Positions 9,982-19,506 are shown, counted from the stretch's first letter. The stretch is DNA of 40,330 nt from Alphaproteobacteria bacterium (GCA_030746635.1 JASLMH010000018.1:1-40330); one strand, 5' to 3'. A program made the numbers and translations. The notes: generated from the letters alone by a model not told the origin.

Positions 9982-12165
9982 TTAGGCCGCCCGGCTCGCC
10001 TCCCCCCGATCCGGCAGCAGCGTCGTCAGCACGTTCTCGACGATGCGGTGGCCGGCCCCGGCATCCAGCGAGAGGATCGATTCCGGGTGGAACTGCACCG
10101 CCGCGATCGGCTGGAGGCGATGGCGCACCGCCATCACCAGGCCGGCCTCGTTGCGGGCGATCACCTCCAACTCGTCCGGCACCCCCTCGGCCACAGCATG
10201 CAGGGAGTGATAGGCGCCGACCCGGCAGGGTTGGGCGATGCCCGCGAACAGGCCGCTGCCGTCGTGCTCGAGCTGCCAGTACTTGCCATGGCGCGGCACT
10301 TCCAGCACCGCCAGCTCGCCGCCGTAGGCCTCGACGATGCCCTGCAGGCCCAGGCAAACACCGAACTGCGGGATGCCCAGATCGGCCACTTGGCGAACCA
10401 GGTCGGGCACGCCGAAATCGCCGGGCCAGCCAGGGCCCGGCGAATGGATCACCAGGTCCGGCCCGCCGGCCAGGGCGGCGCGCGCCGCCTCGCCGTGACG
10501 GTAGGTGCGCACCTCGGCCCCGGTCTGGCGGAAATAGTCGGCCAGGGTGTGGACGAAGCTGTCCTCGTTATCGACCATCACGATGCGCACGTCGGGGAAG
10601 GCCGGCGCCGGGGCGGTGGCGGCGACCCGCGGGCCGCTGCGGCCCAGGTCCGCCATCGCCTTGAAGAAGGCGGTGGACTTGGTCTGGGTTTCCAACTCCT
10701 CCTCCAGGGGTACGGAATCGTAAACCAGGGTGGCGCCGACCCGGTAGTCGGCGGCGGCGCCTTTCAGGTGCACGGTGCGGATGGTGATGCCGCTGTTGAC
10801 GGTGCCGCTGAACATCAGGGCGCCGATGGCGCCGCCGTACCAGCCGCGCGGCGAGACCTCCTCGGCCTCGATGATCTCCACCGCCTTGCGTTTGGGGGCG
10901 CCGGTCAGGGTGACCGCCCACATGTGCGAGAGGAAGGCGTCCAGGCCGTCGAAGCCATCGCGCAGGCGGCCTTCCACGTGGTCGACGGTGTGGAACAGCC
11001 CGGCGTAGCGTTCGATCAGCCGGCGCGAGAGCAGCTTGACCGTGCCGGGGCGGCAGATCCGCGATTTGTCGTTGCGGTCCACGTCCGTGCACATGGTCAG
11101 TTCGACCTCGTCCTTTTCCGAATCGTACAGCGCCTTGATCCGCTCGGCGTCTTCCATGGCGTTGTCGCCGCGCCGCACGGTGCCGCAGATCGGCGAGGAT
11201 TCCACCCGATCGCCGTCGACCCGCACGAACATCTCGGGCGAGGCGCCGATCAACTGCTCGTCGCCGAACTGGAAGAAGAACTCGTAGGGACTGGGGTTGA
11301 TCCGCCGCATCAGGCGGTACACCGCCGAGGGCTGGCCATGGTAGGGCGTCGTGTACTTGCGGCTCAGCACCACCTCGAAGATGTCGCCGGCATGCATGCG
11401 CTCGCGGGCGCGCTCGACTTTCGCCATGTAGTCCTCGGGGGTGTGGTCCGAGGTGATTTCGCCGTCGCCGACGCCGGCCGGCCGCGCCGCCGGCTCGAAG
11501 GCCGCGAAGGCATCGTCCGACAGGCCCCTTGTGGTCAGGTCGCGGCGGGTGAACTCGTACTCGTAGGCATGCGCCACCTCCAGCCGGCGATCCATCACCA
11601 GGATGCGGTCGGGCAGGTACAGATGCAGGGTCTTGTCCCCCTCGGTGCGCGGCATGACCAGCGGCATCGGCTCGAACTCGAAGATCATGTCGTAGCCGAA
11701 GGCGCCGTACAGGCCGAGGAAGTCGTCGCGCAGGCCGAGGAACTCCATGATCAGGGCCCGGATCGGCGTGAACACCGAGGGCTGGCGGCTGCGTTCCTCC
11801 TCCGCAAACAGCCGCCCGGGCGGGGCGACGCTCAACACCAGTTCCCGTTCGCCGTCCCGCTCGACGCTGACCACGTCATCCGCCACCAGCACCGCCTTCA
11901 GCATCGCCAGGATCGGCACCCCGCGGGCGTTGAGGGCGGACAGACGGATTTGCCCGTGATGGGCGACCAACTCCAACGGAGGATCGATGAAGCCGAAGTC
12001 CCAGCGCGCGTAACGGTCCTGATCCTCGACGCCGGAGGACAGATAGGCGCCGCGCTTGCGGTCCAGGGCGTCGACCAGGAATTCGATGCCACGTTCGAAA
12101 TCGATGCGGCGGTCGATGCGTTCGATCAGCACGCCGGTGGGAGAAACAAAGGAATAATCGGTCAT
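9982..12165 (-). CDS. trpE(G): Anthranilate synthase, fused TrpE-TrpG
   Basis: A 727-residue single-chain anthranilate synthase that converts chorismate and glutamine to anthranilate, the first committed step of tryptophan synthesis. Residues 1 to about 520 are the TrpE chorismate-binding part, with SPEMFVRVDGDRVESSPICG, CTDVDRNDKSRICRPG and LTGAPKRKAVEIIE. After a short Ala/Pro linker (about 525-540) comes the glutamine amidotransferase domain with VDNEDSFVHTLADY, HSPGPGWPGDFG, the nucleophile Cys604 in FGVCLGLQG and the catalytic His-Glu of AVQFHPESILS. GLQ in place of the usual GHQ is, as I recall, also found in other alphaproteobacterial TrpE(G) proteins. The fused form is typical of Azospirillum and rhizobia. 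The start at MTDYSFVSP has AGGGG upstream; the longer open frame above it is not supported. The rest of the trp pathway is not in the window. Confidence 0.95.
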   Translation of the reverse strand: MTDYSFVSPTGVLIERIDRRIDFERGIEFLVDALDRKRGAYLSSGVEDQDRYARWDFGFIDPPLELVAHHGQIRLSALNARGVPILAMLKAVLVADDVVSVERDGERELVLSVAPPGRLFAEEERSRQPSVFTPIRALIMEFLGLRDDFLGLYGAFGYDMIFEFEPMPLVMPRTEGDKTLHLYLPDRILVMDRRLEVAHAYEYEFTRRDLTTRGLSDDAFAAFEPAARPAGVGDGEITSDHTPEDYMAKVERARERMHAGDIFEVVLSRKYTTPYHGQPSAVYRLMRRINPSPYEFFFQFGDEQLIGASPEMFVRVDGDRVESSPICGTVRRGDNAMEDAERIKALYDSEKDEVELTMCTDVDRNDKSRICRPGTVKLLSRRLIERYAGLFHTVDHVEGRLRDGFDGLDAFLSHMWAVTLTGAPKRKAVEIIEAEEVSPRGWYGGAIGALMFSGTVNSGITIRTVHLKGAAADYRVGATLVYDSVPLEEELETQTKSTAFFKAMADLGRSGPRVAATAPAPAFPDVRIVMVDNEDSFVHTLADYFRQTGAEVRTYRHGEAARAALAGGPDLVIHSPGPGWPGDFGVPDLVRQVADLGIPQFGVCLGLQGIVEAYGGELAVLEVPRHGKYWQLEHDGSGLFAGIAQPCRVGAYHSLHAVAEGVPDELEVIARNEAGLVMAVRHRLQPIAAVQFHPESILSLDAGAGHRIVENVLTTLLPDRGEASRAA

Positions 12166-12381
12166 GATACGTACCCCTGATGGGCTGGTTCGCGGCTGAA
12201 AAGGCCGACGAGTGATGAATTGGCAATGGGGAAACGGTTGGCGGCCCTGGCCGCCCGGCAAGCCTAGAGCTTCACCAGAGGAAGGCGATGAATTTGGGCG
12301 GATGCCGCTCCGCCGATCTGCCGTGCCGTATCATAGCGGCGGCACGCTAGCACGACGCCCTTGTGATGGTAAATTGAAATC
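12166..12381. promoter_or_regulatory. Divergent promoter region of trpE(G) and the methyltransferase gene
   Basis: A 216-base spacer between divergent genes. On the minus strand TATGAT (around 12330) is a reasonable -10 box for trpE(G) with no clear -35. A GC-only hairpin, GGCGGC-CTGG-GCCGCC in minus-strand sense at 12241-12256, lies in the trpE(G) leader and has no T-run. A 20-codon minus-strand frame that starts inside TATGAT and ends in a single Trp codon is the only leader-peptide candidate. There are no tandem Trp codons, so classical attenuation is not supported. Confidence 0.35.
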
Positions 12382-13884
12382 ATGAACACACCTTCCCTCC
12401 GTGCAAGTTATCAAGACACGCCCTATCCCAGCCGCCCGGTGCCTCTGTCGCACCCCGATCACCTGTATGTGGTTGGCCGGGTCCATGGGTTGAGCCCGGC
12501 GCCGGTGGCGGCCGCGCGGGTGTTGGAATTGGGCTGCGGCGCGGGCGGCAACCTTTTGCCCATGACCGCCAGCCTACCGGATGCACGGTTCCTTGGCCTG
12601 GATTTGTCCGAGCGTCAGGTGGAAATGGCGCGGGCGGCGGCGCGGGCCGCCGGATTGGCCAACGTCGAATTCCTGGCCGGCGACGCCTTGGTCCTGGCCG
12701 AGCAGCACGACTGGCCGCCATTCAACTATGTGATCCTGCATGGCCTCTATTCCTGGGTGCCATTGCCGGTGCGCGACGCCTTACTGCCGTTGTGTCGGCG
12801 CCTGCTGGCCGACAACGGTATCGTCTATGTCAGCTACAACACCTATCCCGGCTGGCACGGCCGCGGCCTGGTGCGCGAATTGATGCTGCGCGCGGCCTGC
12901 GATGCCACCGAACCCGCGGCGCGCGCCGCCCGGGCACGGGCAGCGTTGGACGATTTGATTTCCGCTTATGCCCAAACCGACGACAGCTATGCCAAGCTGC
13001 TGGCGGAGGAAAAGGCAAGGGTCGACGAATTAGAGGATTCCTTCCTTCTGCACGACCTGCTGGAAGTGGAGAACCATCCGATCTATCTGGACGAGTTCCT
13101 CGACCAAGCCAGCGCCGCCGGCCTGCGGTTTGTCTCCGAAGCCAACGTTGCTGCCTCCAGGGCCGAAAATCTTTCGCCCCAGGCCCAGCAGCAGTTGGCG
13201 GCGATCGCTGGTCTGACGGCGCGGGAACAACGGATCGACTTCCTGCTCAATCGCAGTTTTCGTCAGACCCTGCTATGTCCCGGCCGCCTGGATGTGCAAC
13301 GCCAGATCAATCCGGCCTGGCTGGCGGACCTGTATCTCGCCTCCAGTGCGCGGCCCCTGAGGCGGGATTCCAATGGTGCGCCCGGCGAGAGGTTTTTCGC
13401 CACCCCGGATGGTGGGCGCATCGGCATGACCGCGCCCGGCGCCATCGCCGCGCTGAACCACCTTGCCATGACCTGGCCCGATTTCATCGCCTTCGAGGAA
13501 TTGGCCGCGACGGTCGGGGACCGGGATATCGTGGCGCAACTGGCGATTGACCTCTATCCCCGCAATTGGCTGGAGTTGTCGCCCCGCCCGGCCGGATTCG
13601 CCACCGAGCCGGGGCCCAAACCCATGGCCACCGCCCTGACCCGCTGGCAGATCACGCAAGGGGCGCTGGTCACCGACCTGCGCCATCGCAGCGTCAGTAT
13701 TACAGACCCGTTCACCCGCCAACTGCTGCCCTATCTCGATGGCAGCCGGGAGCGCGAGGCATTGATATCGATCATGGGCGAGTTCGAGCGCGACAATTCT
13801 ACCGACGCCGCCAACGACGACCCGGAGACGGTCTTGGCTGCTGCCCTGCATCAACTGGCCGAACGGTGTTTGCTTGTCCAATAA
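12382..13884 (+). CDS. Class I SAM-dependent methyltransferase with methyltransferase regulatory domain
   Basis: A 500-residue protein. The N-terminal half is a Rossmann-type methyltransferase: motif I VLELGCGAGGN at 47-57, the acidic loop FLGLDLSERQ that binds the SAM ribose, and NVEFLAGDAL. It continues into IVYVSYNTYPGWHGRG near 147-162, the hallmark of proteins carrying the 'methyltransferase regulatory' domain (PF10119), which occupies about 220-300. The C-terminal 200 residues fit the helical tail of this family. The substrate of such proteins is not established. There is no strong ribosome binding site before the ATG at 12382, but residues right after it (SYQDTPYPSRP) match family N-termini. 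It is transcribed toward the TPP enzyme pair, 35 bases away, and may share their transcript. Confidence 0.87.
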   Translation: MNTPSLRASYQDTPYPSRPVPLSHPDHLYVVGRVHGLSPAPVAAARVLELGCGAGGNLLPMTASLPDARFLGLDLSERQVEMARAAARAAGLANVEFLAGDALVLAEQHDWPPFNYVILHGLYSWVPLPVRDALLPLCRRLLADNGIVYVSYNTYPGWHGRGLVRELMLRAACDATEPAARAARARAALDDLISAYAQTDDSYAKLLAEEKARVDELEDSFLLHDLLEVENHPIYLDEFLDQASAAGLRFVSEANVAASRAENLSPQAQQQLAAIAGLTAREQRIDFLLNRSFRQTLLCPGRLDVQRQINPAWLADLYLASSARPLRRDSNGAPGERFFATPDGGRIGMTAPGAIAALNHLAMTWPDFIAFEELAATVGDRDIVAQLAIDLYPRNWLELSPRPAGFATEPGPKPMATALTRWQITQGALVTDLRHRSVSITDPFTRQLLPYLDGSREREALISIMGEFERDNSTDAANDDPETVLAAALHQLAERCLLVQ

Positions 13885-13919
13885 TTCCGGCTCGGTTAAT
13901 AGTGCGGAGCGGAGGTTCC

Positions 13920-14471
13920 ATGAACATGCAAGAAGGTCAGACCGACGCTGGGCCCAAACAGATCGATTGGCCCGGCGAAATATTCTCCGTGCTGCGCGAC
14001 TGGCAAGTGCGTCAAGTTGCCTATGTGCCCGATGCCGGCCATAGCCGGTTGATCGAGATGTGCGACGGCGATGGCGAGATGCGCCTGGTGCCGCTGACCA
14101 CCGAGGAGGAGGGCATCGCGGTGCTGGCCGGCGCCTGGCTGGGCGACCAGCGCGGCGTTCTGCTGATGCAATCTTCCGGCGTCGGCAACTGCATCAACAT
14201 GCTGTCGCTGGCCCGGGTCTGCCGCTTTCCGCTGCTGATCCTGGTGACCATGCGCGGCCAATGGGGCGAGTTCAATCCCTGGCAGGTGCCGATGGGGCAA
14301 TTGACCCCGAAGGTGCTGGCCGACGCCGATTGCCTGGTCTTTCCGGTCGACGAGCCCGATCGGGTCGGGGAGACGGCGGCGGCGGCGGCGCGCATGGCCT
14401 TCGAAGGGCCGACCCAGGCGGCGGTGTTGCTGAGCCAATCGCTGATCGGCGTCAAGAGTTTCGGGAGGTAG
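13920..14471 (+). CDS. TPP-dependent decarboxylase, alpha (pyrimidine-domain) subunit, sulfopyruvate/phosphonopyruvate decarboxylase type
   Basis: A 183-residue protein equal to the N-terminal PYR domain of a thiamine-diphosphate decarboxylase. Glu62-64 in LTTEEEGIAVLAG contains the Glu that activates the cofactor's pyrimidine ring. LMQSSGVGNCINML and the RGQWGEFNPWQ loop fit sulfopyruvate decarboxylase alpha (ComD) and the N-terminal half of phosphonopyruvate decarboxylase (AepY/Ppd). The ATG at 13920 has GGAGG about 5 bases upstream; the longer open frame above overlaps the methyltransferase and is not used. It is followed after 3 bases by the matching PP-domain subunit, so the pair should make one enzyme. 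The substrate, sulfopyruvate, phosphonopyruvate or another 2-oxo acid, cannot be decided from sequence. Confidence 0.85.
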   Translation: MNMQEGQTDAGPKQIDWPGEIFSVLRDWQVRQVAYVPDAGHSRLIEMCDGDGEMRLVPLTTEEEGIAVLAGAWLGDQRGVLLMQSSGVGNCINMLSLARVCRFPLLILVTMRGQWGEFNPWQVPMGQLTPKVLADADCLVFPVDEPDRVGETAAAAARMAFEGPTQAAVLLSQSLIGVKSFGR

Positions 14472-14474
14472 GCG

Positions 14475-15080
14475 ATGACGGGCAATCTGGACGCGGCCCG
14501 GGCCGAGGGCTATCCCCTGCGCCGGCGCGAGGTGGTGGCGGCGCTGCTGGCCGAGCGCGGCGACCTGCTGGTGGTCGCGGGCCTGGGCGCGCCGGTCTGG
14601 GACACCACGGCGGCCGGCGACCACCCCCTGAACTTTCCCCTTTGGGGCGCCATGGGCGGGGCCGCCGCCATGGGACTGGGCCTGGCCATGGCCCGGCCGG
14701 ACCGAAGGGTGCTGGTGATCACCGGCGACGGCGAGATGCTGATGGGCCTGGGGGCGCTCTCGACCATCGGCGCGCAGCGCCCCGAAAACCTGAGCATCGT
14801 GGTCTGCGACAACGAACGTTATGGCGAGACCGGCATGCAACTGACCCATACCGCCGGCACCATCGACCTGCCCACCATCGCCGTGGCCGCCGGCTTCGCT
14901 GGGGCCGACACCATTCGCTCCGACAACGAATTCAAGGCCGCCCTGCCGATCATCCGGGAGGCGCCCGGGCCGCTGTTCCATAGCATCAAGGTACGGGCGG
15001 AGGATTTGCCCTTCGCCATGCCGCCGAAAGACGGCGTCACCCTGAAGGACCGCTTCCGCGACGCCCTGCAGCAGAGGTGA
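14475..15080 (+). CDS. TPP-dependent decarboxylase, beta (pyrophosphate-domain) subunit
   Basis: A 201-residue protein equal to the C-terminal PP domain of the same decarboxylase type (ComE-like). The TPP/Mg motif begins at GDGEMLMG (84-91) and ends, 28 residues on, with Asp112-Asn113 in VVCDNERYGETG. PLWGAMGGAAAMGLGLAMA and the QLTHTAGTIDLPTIA stretch are typical of sulfopyruvate and phosphonopyruvate decarboxylases. Together with the 183-residue partner 3 bases upstream the total is 384 residues, close to one single-chain AepY. The two genes therefore look like a split, co-translated enzyme. A GC-rich imperfect stem (CCGGA...TCCGG) just after the stop may help end the transcript. Confidence 0.87.
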   Translation: MTGNLDAARAEGYPLRRREVVAALLAERGDLLVVAGLGAPVWDTTAAGDHPLNFPLWGAMGGAAAMGLGLAMARPDRRVLVITGDGEMLMGLGALSTIGAQRPENLSIVVCDNERYGETGMQLTHTAGTIDLPTIAVAAGFAGADTIRSDNEFKAALPIIREAPGPLFHSIKVRAEDLPFAMPPKDGVTLKDRFRDALQQR

Positions 15081-15208
15081 GCCGGACCGGACGACCCTCC
15101 GGCCGGGCCCCCATCAATAAAATCGATATAAGCGGTTTGATTTAACCCAACCGTAATAGTTGTCTGGCAAGAATCCGCGCGGATCAAAACCAATCAAAGG
15201 TGGTTACC

Positions 15209-15790
15209 ATGCGGATTTCCAAGATTGCCCTTACGGCCCTGTTGCCGCTGCTGATCGTCAGCGGCGCCCAGGCCAACGAATTCGAACCCCAGCTTCGCGA
15301 CCTGGCCAAGACCGCCATCCAGCCCTGGCTGTCCAGCCCGCAGGTGGTCGAGGCGGTGAAGGCCCAGAACGCCAAGAACAAGGGCCTGAACGAGACCAAG
15401 ATCGTCGCCCTGGACAAGCAGTGGCGGGCCGAGACCAGCGCCGGCAGCCGGCCGTTGATCGACTCGGTCCTGAGCAACCAGCTGTCCGGCTTCCTGAAAG
15501 GCAAGAAGGACGGCAGCGAAGGCTTGTTCACCGAGATTTTCGTGATGGACAACCACGGCCTGAACGTCGGGCAGAGCGACGTCACCTCCGACTATTGGCA
15601 GGGCGACGAAGCGAAGTGGAAGAAGACCTATTCGGCCGGCGCGGACGCCTTGCATATCGGCAAGGTCAAGGAGGATGAGTCGACCCAGACCTTCCAGAGC
15701 CAGATCAGCCTGTCCGTGGTCGATCCCGCCGACGGCAAGGTCATTGGCGCCATTACCGTTGGCGTGAATGTCGGCATGCTGTCGCAGTAA
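15209..15790 (+). CDS. Exported PDC-sensor-like protein
   Basis: A 193-residue protein with a clear signal peptide (MRISKIALTALLPLLIVSGAQA, cleavage after about residue 22), so it is periplasmic. The rest resembles a stand-alone PDC/Cache-type sensor fold: EIFVMDNHGLNVGQSDVTSD, YWQGDEAKWKKTY and a C-terminal ISLSVVDPADGKVIGAITVG, which match the ligand-binding strands of Cache domains, here without any attached transmembrane or signalling domain. The ATG at 15209 has AAAGGTGG 5-6 bases upstream; a GTG at 15200 is possible but less likely. It sits 95 bases before a chemotaxis receptor gene on the same strand and may present a small ligand to it, which is inference. Confidence 0.75.
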   Translation: MRISKIALTALLPLLIVSGAQANEFEPQLRDLAKTAIQPWLSSPQVVEAVKAQNAKNKGLNETKIVALDKQWRAETSAGSRPLIDSVLSNQLSGFLKGKKDGSEGLFTEIFVMDNHGLNVGQSDVTSDYWQGDEAKWKKTYSAGADALHIGKVKEDESTQTFQSQISLSVVDPADGKVIGAITVGVNVGMLSQ

Positions 15791-15885
15791 TCGGTCAGTA
15801 GACCAATAAGACAGTCCAAAAAAACAGTGCCGCAGCTTTGCTGTCCTGGAGGATGTGAGTTGCGCCTCTTGGGAGTAGCCGACTA

Positions 15886-17517
15886 ATGGTTAGATGGACA
15901 ATCGGTCGCAAGACCGTGGCCTCGGTGGCGATCGGCATCGTTGTCGGCTTTGCCGTCGTCATCGGATCGCAGGCCCTGGGTGAACGCAAGCGGCTTCGGT
16001 CGCTGATCCAGGACAGCAATCTCTCCATGACCCAGTTGCTCGCGGCCCAGGTTGCCGGCGGCGTCAGATTCAGAAAGGCCGAAACCATTCAGCGGTCCTA
16101 TGCTGAACTGATCGCCGGCGACGATTCCGCCGTGGCGGCGGTGACCGCCGTCGCACCCGACGGCAAGGTCATCGTCGAGTACCGCGCCGAACACCTGCGA
16201 GTGGCCGACGGCGAGGCCGTGCAGACGTTGACCGGGCAGGCCATCGGCAGCGGCGAAATCCAGAGCATCTACGCGGACAACCAGCAGATCACCGCCGCGC
16301 CAGTCAAGTTCGGCAAGAAGCAGACGGTGGTCGGCGCCATCGCCGTGGTCTGGGATTTCGGACGCATCCAGGGCGAAACGACGCAAAGCGTCCTGGTCGG
16401 CAGCGCCTGGGCGACGCTGGTCTCGATCCTGCTGATGGCGGCTCTGCTGTACGTGTTGGCGCGGCTGGTCGGCAAGCCGGTTTCCGAAATGACGCAGGTG
16501 ATGCGGCGGGTCGCCGACGGCGATACGGAACTGGAAATCGCCGGCACCGGTCGCCGCGACGAAATCGGCGAGATGGCGCAGGCGGTCGAAGTGTTCAGGA
16601 ACAACGCCATCGCCGTGGCCGAAATGCAGATCGAGCGGGAGCAGCAGCAGCAGCAGGCCGAGGAGGAGAAGCAACAGGGCGCCCGAGCCATGGCCGACGA
16701 TTTCGATGCCCATGTCGGCGGTATCATCGATACGGTGTCATCGGCGGTACAGGCGATGCAGACGTCGGCGAAAAGCATGAGTGACACCGCCGATCAAAGC
16801 ATGAGCCAAAGCGCCACCGTCGCCGAGGCGGCCGAGCAGGCCAGCGACAACGTGCAAACCGTGGCCTCGGCGACCGAGCAACTCGCCGCCTCGCTACAGG
16901 AAGTCGGCCAGCAGCTCGCCGAATGCACCGGGGTCACCCAGCGCGCGGCCGAGGAAGCCGGCAGAACCAATCAGCAGATTACCGGCCTGGCCGACACGGC
17001 CGAGAAGATCGGCAACATCGTCGAAATGATCAACGACATCGCCTCGCAGACCAACCTGCTCGCCCTGAACGCCACCATCGAGGCAGCCCGGGCCGGCGAT
17101 GCCGGCAAGGGTTTCGCCGTGGTTGCCTCGGAGGTGAAGAACCTAGCCAACCAGACCGCCAAGGCGACCGAGGAAATCGCCGGTCAAATCACCGGCATGC
17201 AGTCGGCAACGGGGGATTTCGTGACCGCGATCGGCACCATCGCCAGCACCATCGAACAGGTGAACGAGATCGCCGGTACCATCGCGGCGGCGGTCGAGGA
17301 GCAAAACGCCGCCACCGGCGAGATCGGCCGCAGCGTCAATGAAGCCGCCGCCGCCACCCAGCAGGTCTCGCAGAACATCGCCTCGGTCAGCGAAGCCAAC
17401 GCGCAAACCGGCGGCGTCGCCGGCGAGGTGCAATCGGCGGCCGGCGACCTGGCCCGACAGTCGACCACCCTGCGCGAGGCCGTGGACGGCTTCCTGACCA
17501 ACATCCGGGCGGCCTGA
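15886..17517 (+). CDS. Methyl-accepting chemotaxis protein
   Basis: A 543-residue transmembrane chemoreceptor that signals to CheA/CheW. Transmembrane helix 1 is at about 8-30, a periplasmic region at about 31-165, helix 2 at about 169-193 and a HAMP domain at about 193-245. A Gln/Glu-rich coiled segment ([15 protein letters not shown]) follows, then the long coiled-coil signalling domain. The hairpin tip is intact: [36 protein letters not shown] and AKATEEI. There is no C-terminal CheR-docking pentapeptide. The periplasmic sensor region is short and contains a beta-rich [14 protein letters not shown] stretch; its ligand is unknown. The neighbouring exported PDC-like protein is a possible partner. 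The stop lies 9 bases from that of the convergent flavoprotein gene. Confidence 0.93.
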   Translation: MVRWTIGRKTVASVAIGIVVGFAVVIGSQALGERKRLRSLIQDSNLSMTQLLAAQVAGGVRFRKAETIQRSYAELIAGDDSAVAAVTAVAPDGKVIVEYRAEHLRVADGEAVQTLTGQAIGSGEIQSIYADNQQITAAPVKFGKKQTVVGAIAVVWDFGRIQGETTQSVLVGSAWATLVSILLMAALLYVLARLVGKPVSEMTQVMRRVADGDTELEIAGTGRRDEIGEMAQAVEVFRNNAIAVAEMQIEREQQQQQAEEEKQQGARAMADDFDAHVGGIIDTVSSAVQAMQTSAKSMSDTADQSMSQSATVAEAAEQASDNVQTVASATEQLAASLQEVGQQLAECTGVTQRAAEEAGRTNQQITGLADTAEKIGNIVEMINDIASQTNLLALNATIEAARAGDAGKGFAVVASEVKNLANQTAKATEEIAGQITGMQSATGDFVTAIGTIASTIEQVNEIAGTIAAAVEEQNAATGEIGRSVNEAAAATQQVSQNIASVSEANAQTGGVAGEVQSAAGDLARQSTTLREAVDGFLTNIRAA

Positions 17518-17526
17518 CAAGCCGCG

Positions 17527-19503
17527 CTATAGCCGGCTCTGGTAGTTGCTTTCAAAATCACCCCAGGGCGCGATCGGCATCTCGCCGACCGCCACCTGGT
17601 CGCCGTCCCGGCGGATGGTGATCCACTTGTGCCAGACCGGCGGGTCCAGCTCGGGGTAGTCCAGGCGGTTGAAATGCAGATGGGTGGAGGAAGCCTTCCG
17701 CGCCTTGCAGGCATGCACGATCATCTGGTCGCAGGTCAGGATATCGAGGACGTCCAGGGCCCGCATCAACTTGTGCGGGTTGTCGGCCACCAGCTTCGGC
17801 ACCTCGGTCTCGGCGATGTCGTCGAGCCACATCTCGGCCAGATCCAATAATTCGGCGTTCTTCGGCTCGGCGCAGTAGTTCTGCATCACCCGGCACAGGG
17901 CGGCGTTGAGTTCCTTCCAATCCATGCCGCCGCCATTGCCCTCACCGTTGCCCAGCGGCGCATAGACCCGCGTCATCTCGTCCGCGATCTGCCCGTCATC
18001 GCAGTGCTCGTCCTGCTGTCCGTCGGCGAAGATCGCCGCCCGCCGGCCGACGTAGCGGCCGGTGGCGGCGGCGTGGGAATGATCCTGGCTGCCATAGATC
18101 AGGTCGCCGGCGCCGAACAGCCCCGGCAGGGTCGACATCAGATCCCAGTCGACCACCAACCCGCCGCAGACCCCCTGCTCGCCGAAGGTCCGCTCCTGCG
18201 GCGATACCGGCTCCCGCATGCCGCTGCCGCGCAGGAAGTCGTAGGTCTGCAGCATGTCCTGCTCCGGATCGAAGCCGGCCTGGGAATAGGTTTGCAGGAC
18301 CGGCACCCGGGTCTTGCCCTCCTCGCCCACGTTCAGCCCCCAGATCACCCGGCGTTCGTGGTCCGGCATGCTGGTCAGATCGGCATAGAAGGGCGGCGTG
18401 AATTCGCCGTTCTGCATCCTCTCGGCCAGGTCGGGGATCAGCTTCGGGCCGGCATATTCCTTCAAACCGGGATGCGGATGGGATGACGAGCCGCCGCCCA
18501 TGATGAAGAATTTCTGTCCTTCGGCCGGCCGGTAGCGGTCGTCGAAATTGCTGATGACCTCGCCGTTGCAGTCGACCCAGGGCACTTCCTTGCCGTTGGC
18601 ATCGACGATGTTGCAGGCGAACCAGGTGTTGATGGCGTTGCCGACCCCATAGGACGGATAGGAATAGGGGCTGGCGAACGGCGAGCGCATGGACTTTTCC
18701 ATCATCGTGAACTCGGCCCCGGCCCGCCAGGCCATGGCATGGCCGTTGCCCACGTTGGTCGGCGGCCGGAAGGTGGTGATGCCCCGCAACTCGGAGGAAA
18801 AGGTCCAATTGCGCTGCGGCCGGCTCATGCACATGATCACCGCCCGCGCCTTGAACAGGTTGAACTCGCCGGTCCGGGTGTTGACCCCGGTGGCGCCGAT
18901 CACCTGGCTGCCCGGTCGGCCGTCCCGGGTCAGCAGCCCGGTGACCGAGATCCGGTCGATGATCTTGACCCCCAGCCGACGGCATTCCTTGCGCAGCAGT
19001 AGCTTATAGTTACTGCCCCAGACGCGCAGGACGAAACGGGCGTCATAGTCGTAGGCGAACAACAGCTTGCTGGCCTCGTCGCGGAACGGGGCGCCCTTGA
19101 ACTCGTCGTCGACGTCCCGGACCTTGCCGCCCATCTGTTCCATCTCCAGCAGCGCCTGGTAGGCCGAGGCGCACTGGATATAGGTCGAGATGCCGTTGCG
19201 GTAGCCGCCCTGGTTGTCGATCAGGGCCTGGGCCAATTCCTCCGGGCCGACCCGGGAGCAGGGGTTGTCGGCGGCCCACTGCCAGTGATCAACACCGGCG
19301 CCGCCGGCGCCGCTGCGGGCGGTCACGGTCTTCTCCGCCAGCACCACCTTGGCGCCCTGGCGGGCGGCACCGATCGCCGCCCAGACCCCGGCGATGCCGC
19401 CGCCCAGGACGACGACGTCGCTTTCATGGCGCTTCACTTGGCCGTACCTGATCGGATAGGGCCAGACCTCGGCGCCCACCGCCGTTTCCGTGGTTTCCGA
19501 CAT
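17527..19503 (-). CDS. AprA/fumarate-reductase-like FAD-binding flavoprotein subunit
   Basis: A 658-residue flavoprotein of the succinate dehydrogenase/fumarate reductase/adenylylsulfate reductase superfamily. The FAD dinucleotide motif VVVLGGGIAGVWAAIGAARQ is near residues 30-50, followed by VVLAEKTVTARSGAGGAGVD (flavin loop). FGAGDLIYGSQDHSHAAATG near the middle is the second FAD motif. The C-terminal helical domain is of the AprA/SdhA type. It is 3 bases downstream of a small 2x[4Fe-4S] ferredoxin gene, the arrangement of aprBA-type complexes. Sulfate adenylyltransferase, AprM and the dsr genes are not nearby, so true APS reductase activity is doubtful and another two-electron redox reaction is likely. 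The family is sure; the substrate is open. Confidence 0.85.
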   Translation of the reverse strand: MSETTETAVGAEVWPYPIRYGQVKRHESDVVVLGGGIAGVWAAIGAARQGAKVVLAEKTVTARSGAGGAGVDHWQWAADNPCSRVGPEELAQALIDNQGGYRNGISTYIQCASAYQALLEMEQMGGKVRDVDDEFKGAPFRDEASKLLFAYDYDARFVLRVWGSNYKLLLRKECRRLGVKIIDRISVTGLLTRDGRPGSQVIGATGVNTRTGEFNLFKARAVIMCMSRPQRNWTFSSELRGITTFRPPTNVGNGHAMAWRAGAEFTMMEKSMRSPFASPYSYPSYGVGNAINTWFACNIVDANGKEVPWVDCNGEVISNFDDRYRPAEGQKFFIMGGGSSSHPHPGLKEYAGPKLIPDLAERMQNGEFTPPFYADLTSMPDHERRVIWGLNVGEEGKTRVPVLQTYSQAGFDPEQDMLQTYDFLRGSGMREPVSPQERTFGEQGVCGGLVVDWDLMSTLPGLFGAGDLIYGSQDHSHAAATGRYVGRRAAIFADGQQDEHCDDGQIADEMTRVYAPLGNGEGNGGGMDWKELNAALCRVMQNYCAEPKNAELLDLAEMWLDDIAETEVPKLVADNPHKLMRALDVLDILTCDQMIVHACKARKASSTHLHFNRLDYPELDPPVWHKWITIRRDGDQVAVGEMPIAPWGDFESNYQSRL

Positions 19504-19506
19504 CGT

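Noticed and set aside
10048..12180. A 710-codon plus-strand open frame opposite trpE(G)
   Set aside because: The minus strand encodes a textbook anthranilate synthase; the opposite frame is His/Arg/Gly/Ala-rich without any motif.
12240..12340. A possible trp attenuator leader peptide upstream of trpE(G)
   Set aside because: The only candidate 20-codon frame has a single Trp codon before its stop and overlaps the likely -10 box; the nearby GC hairpin has no T-run.
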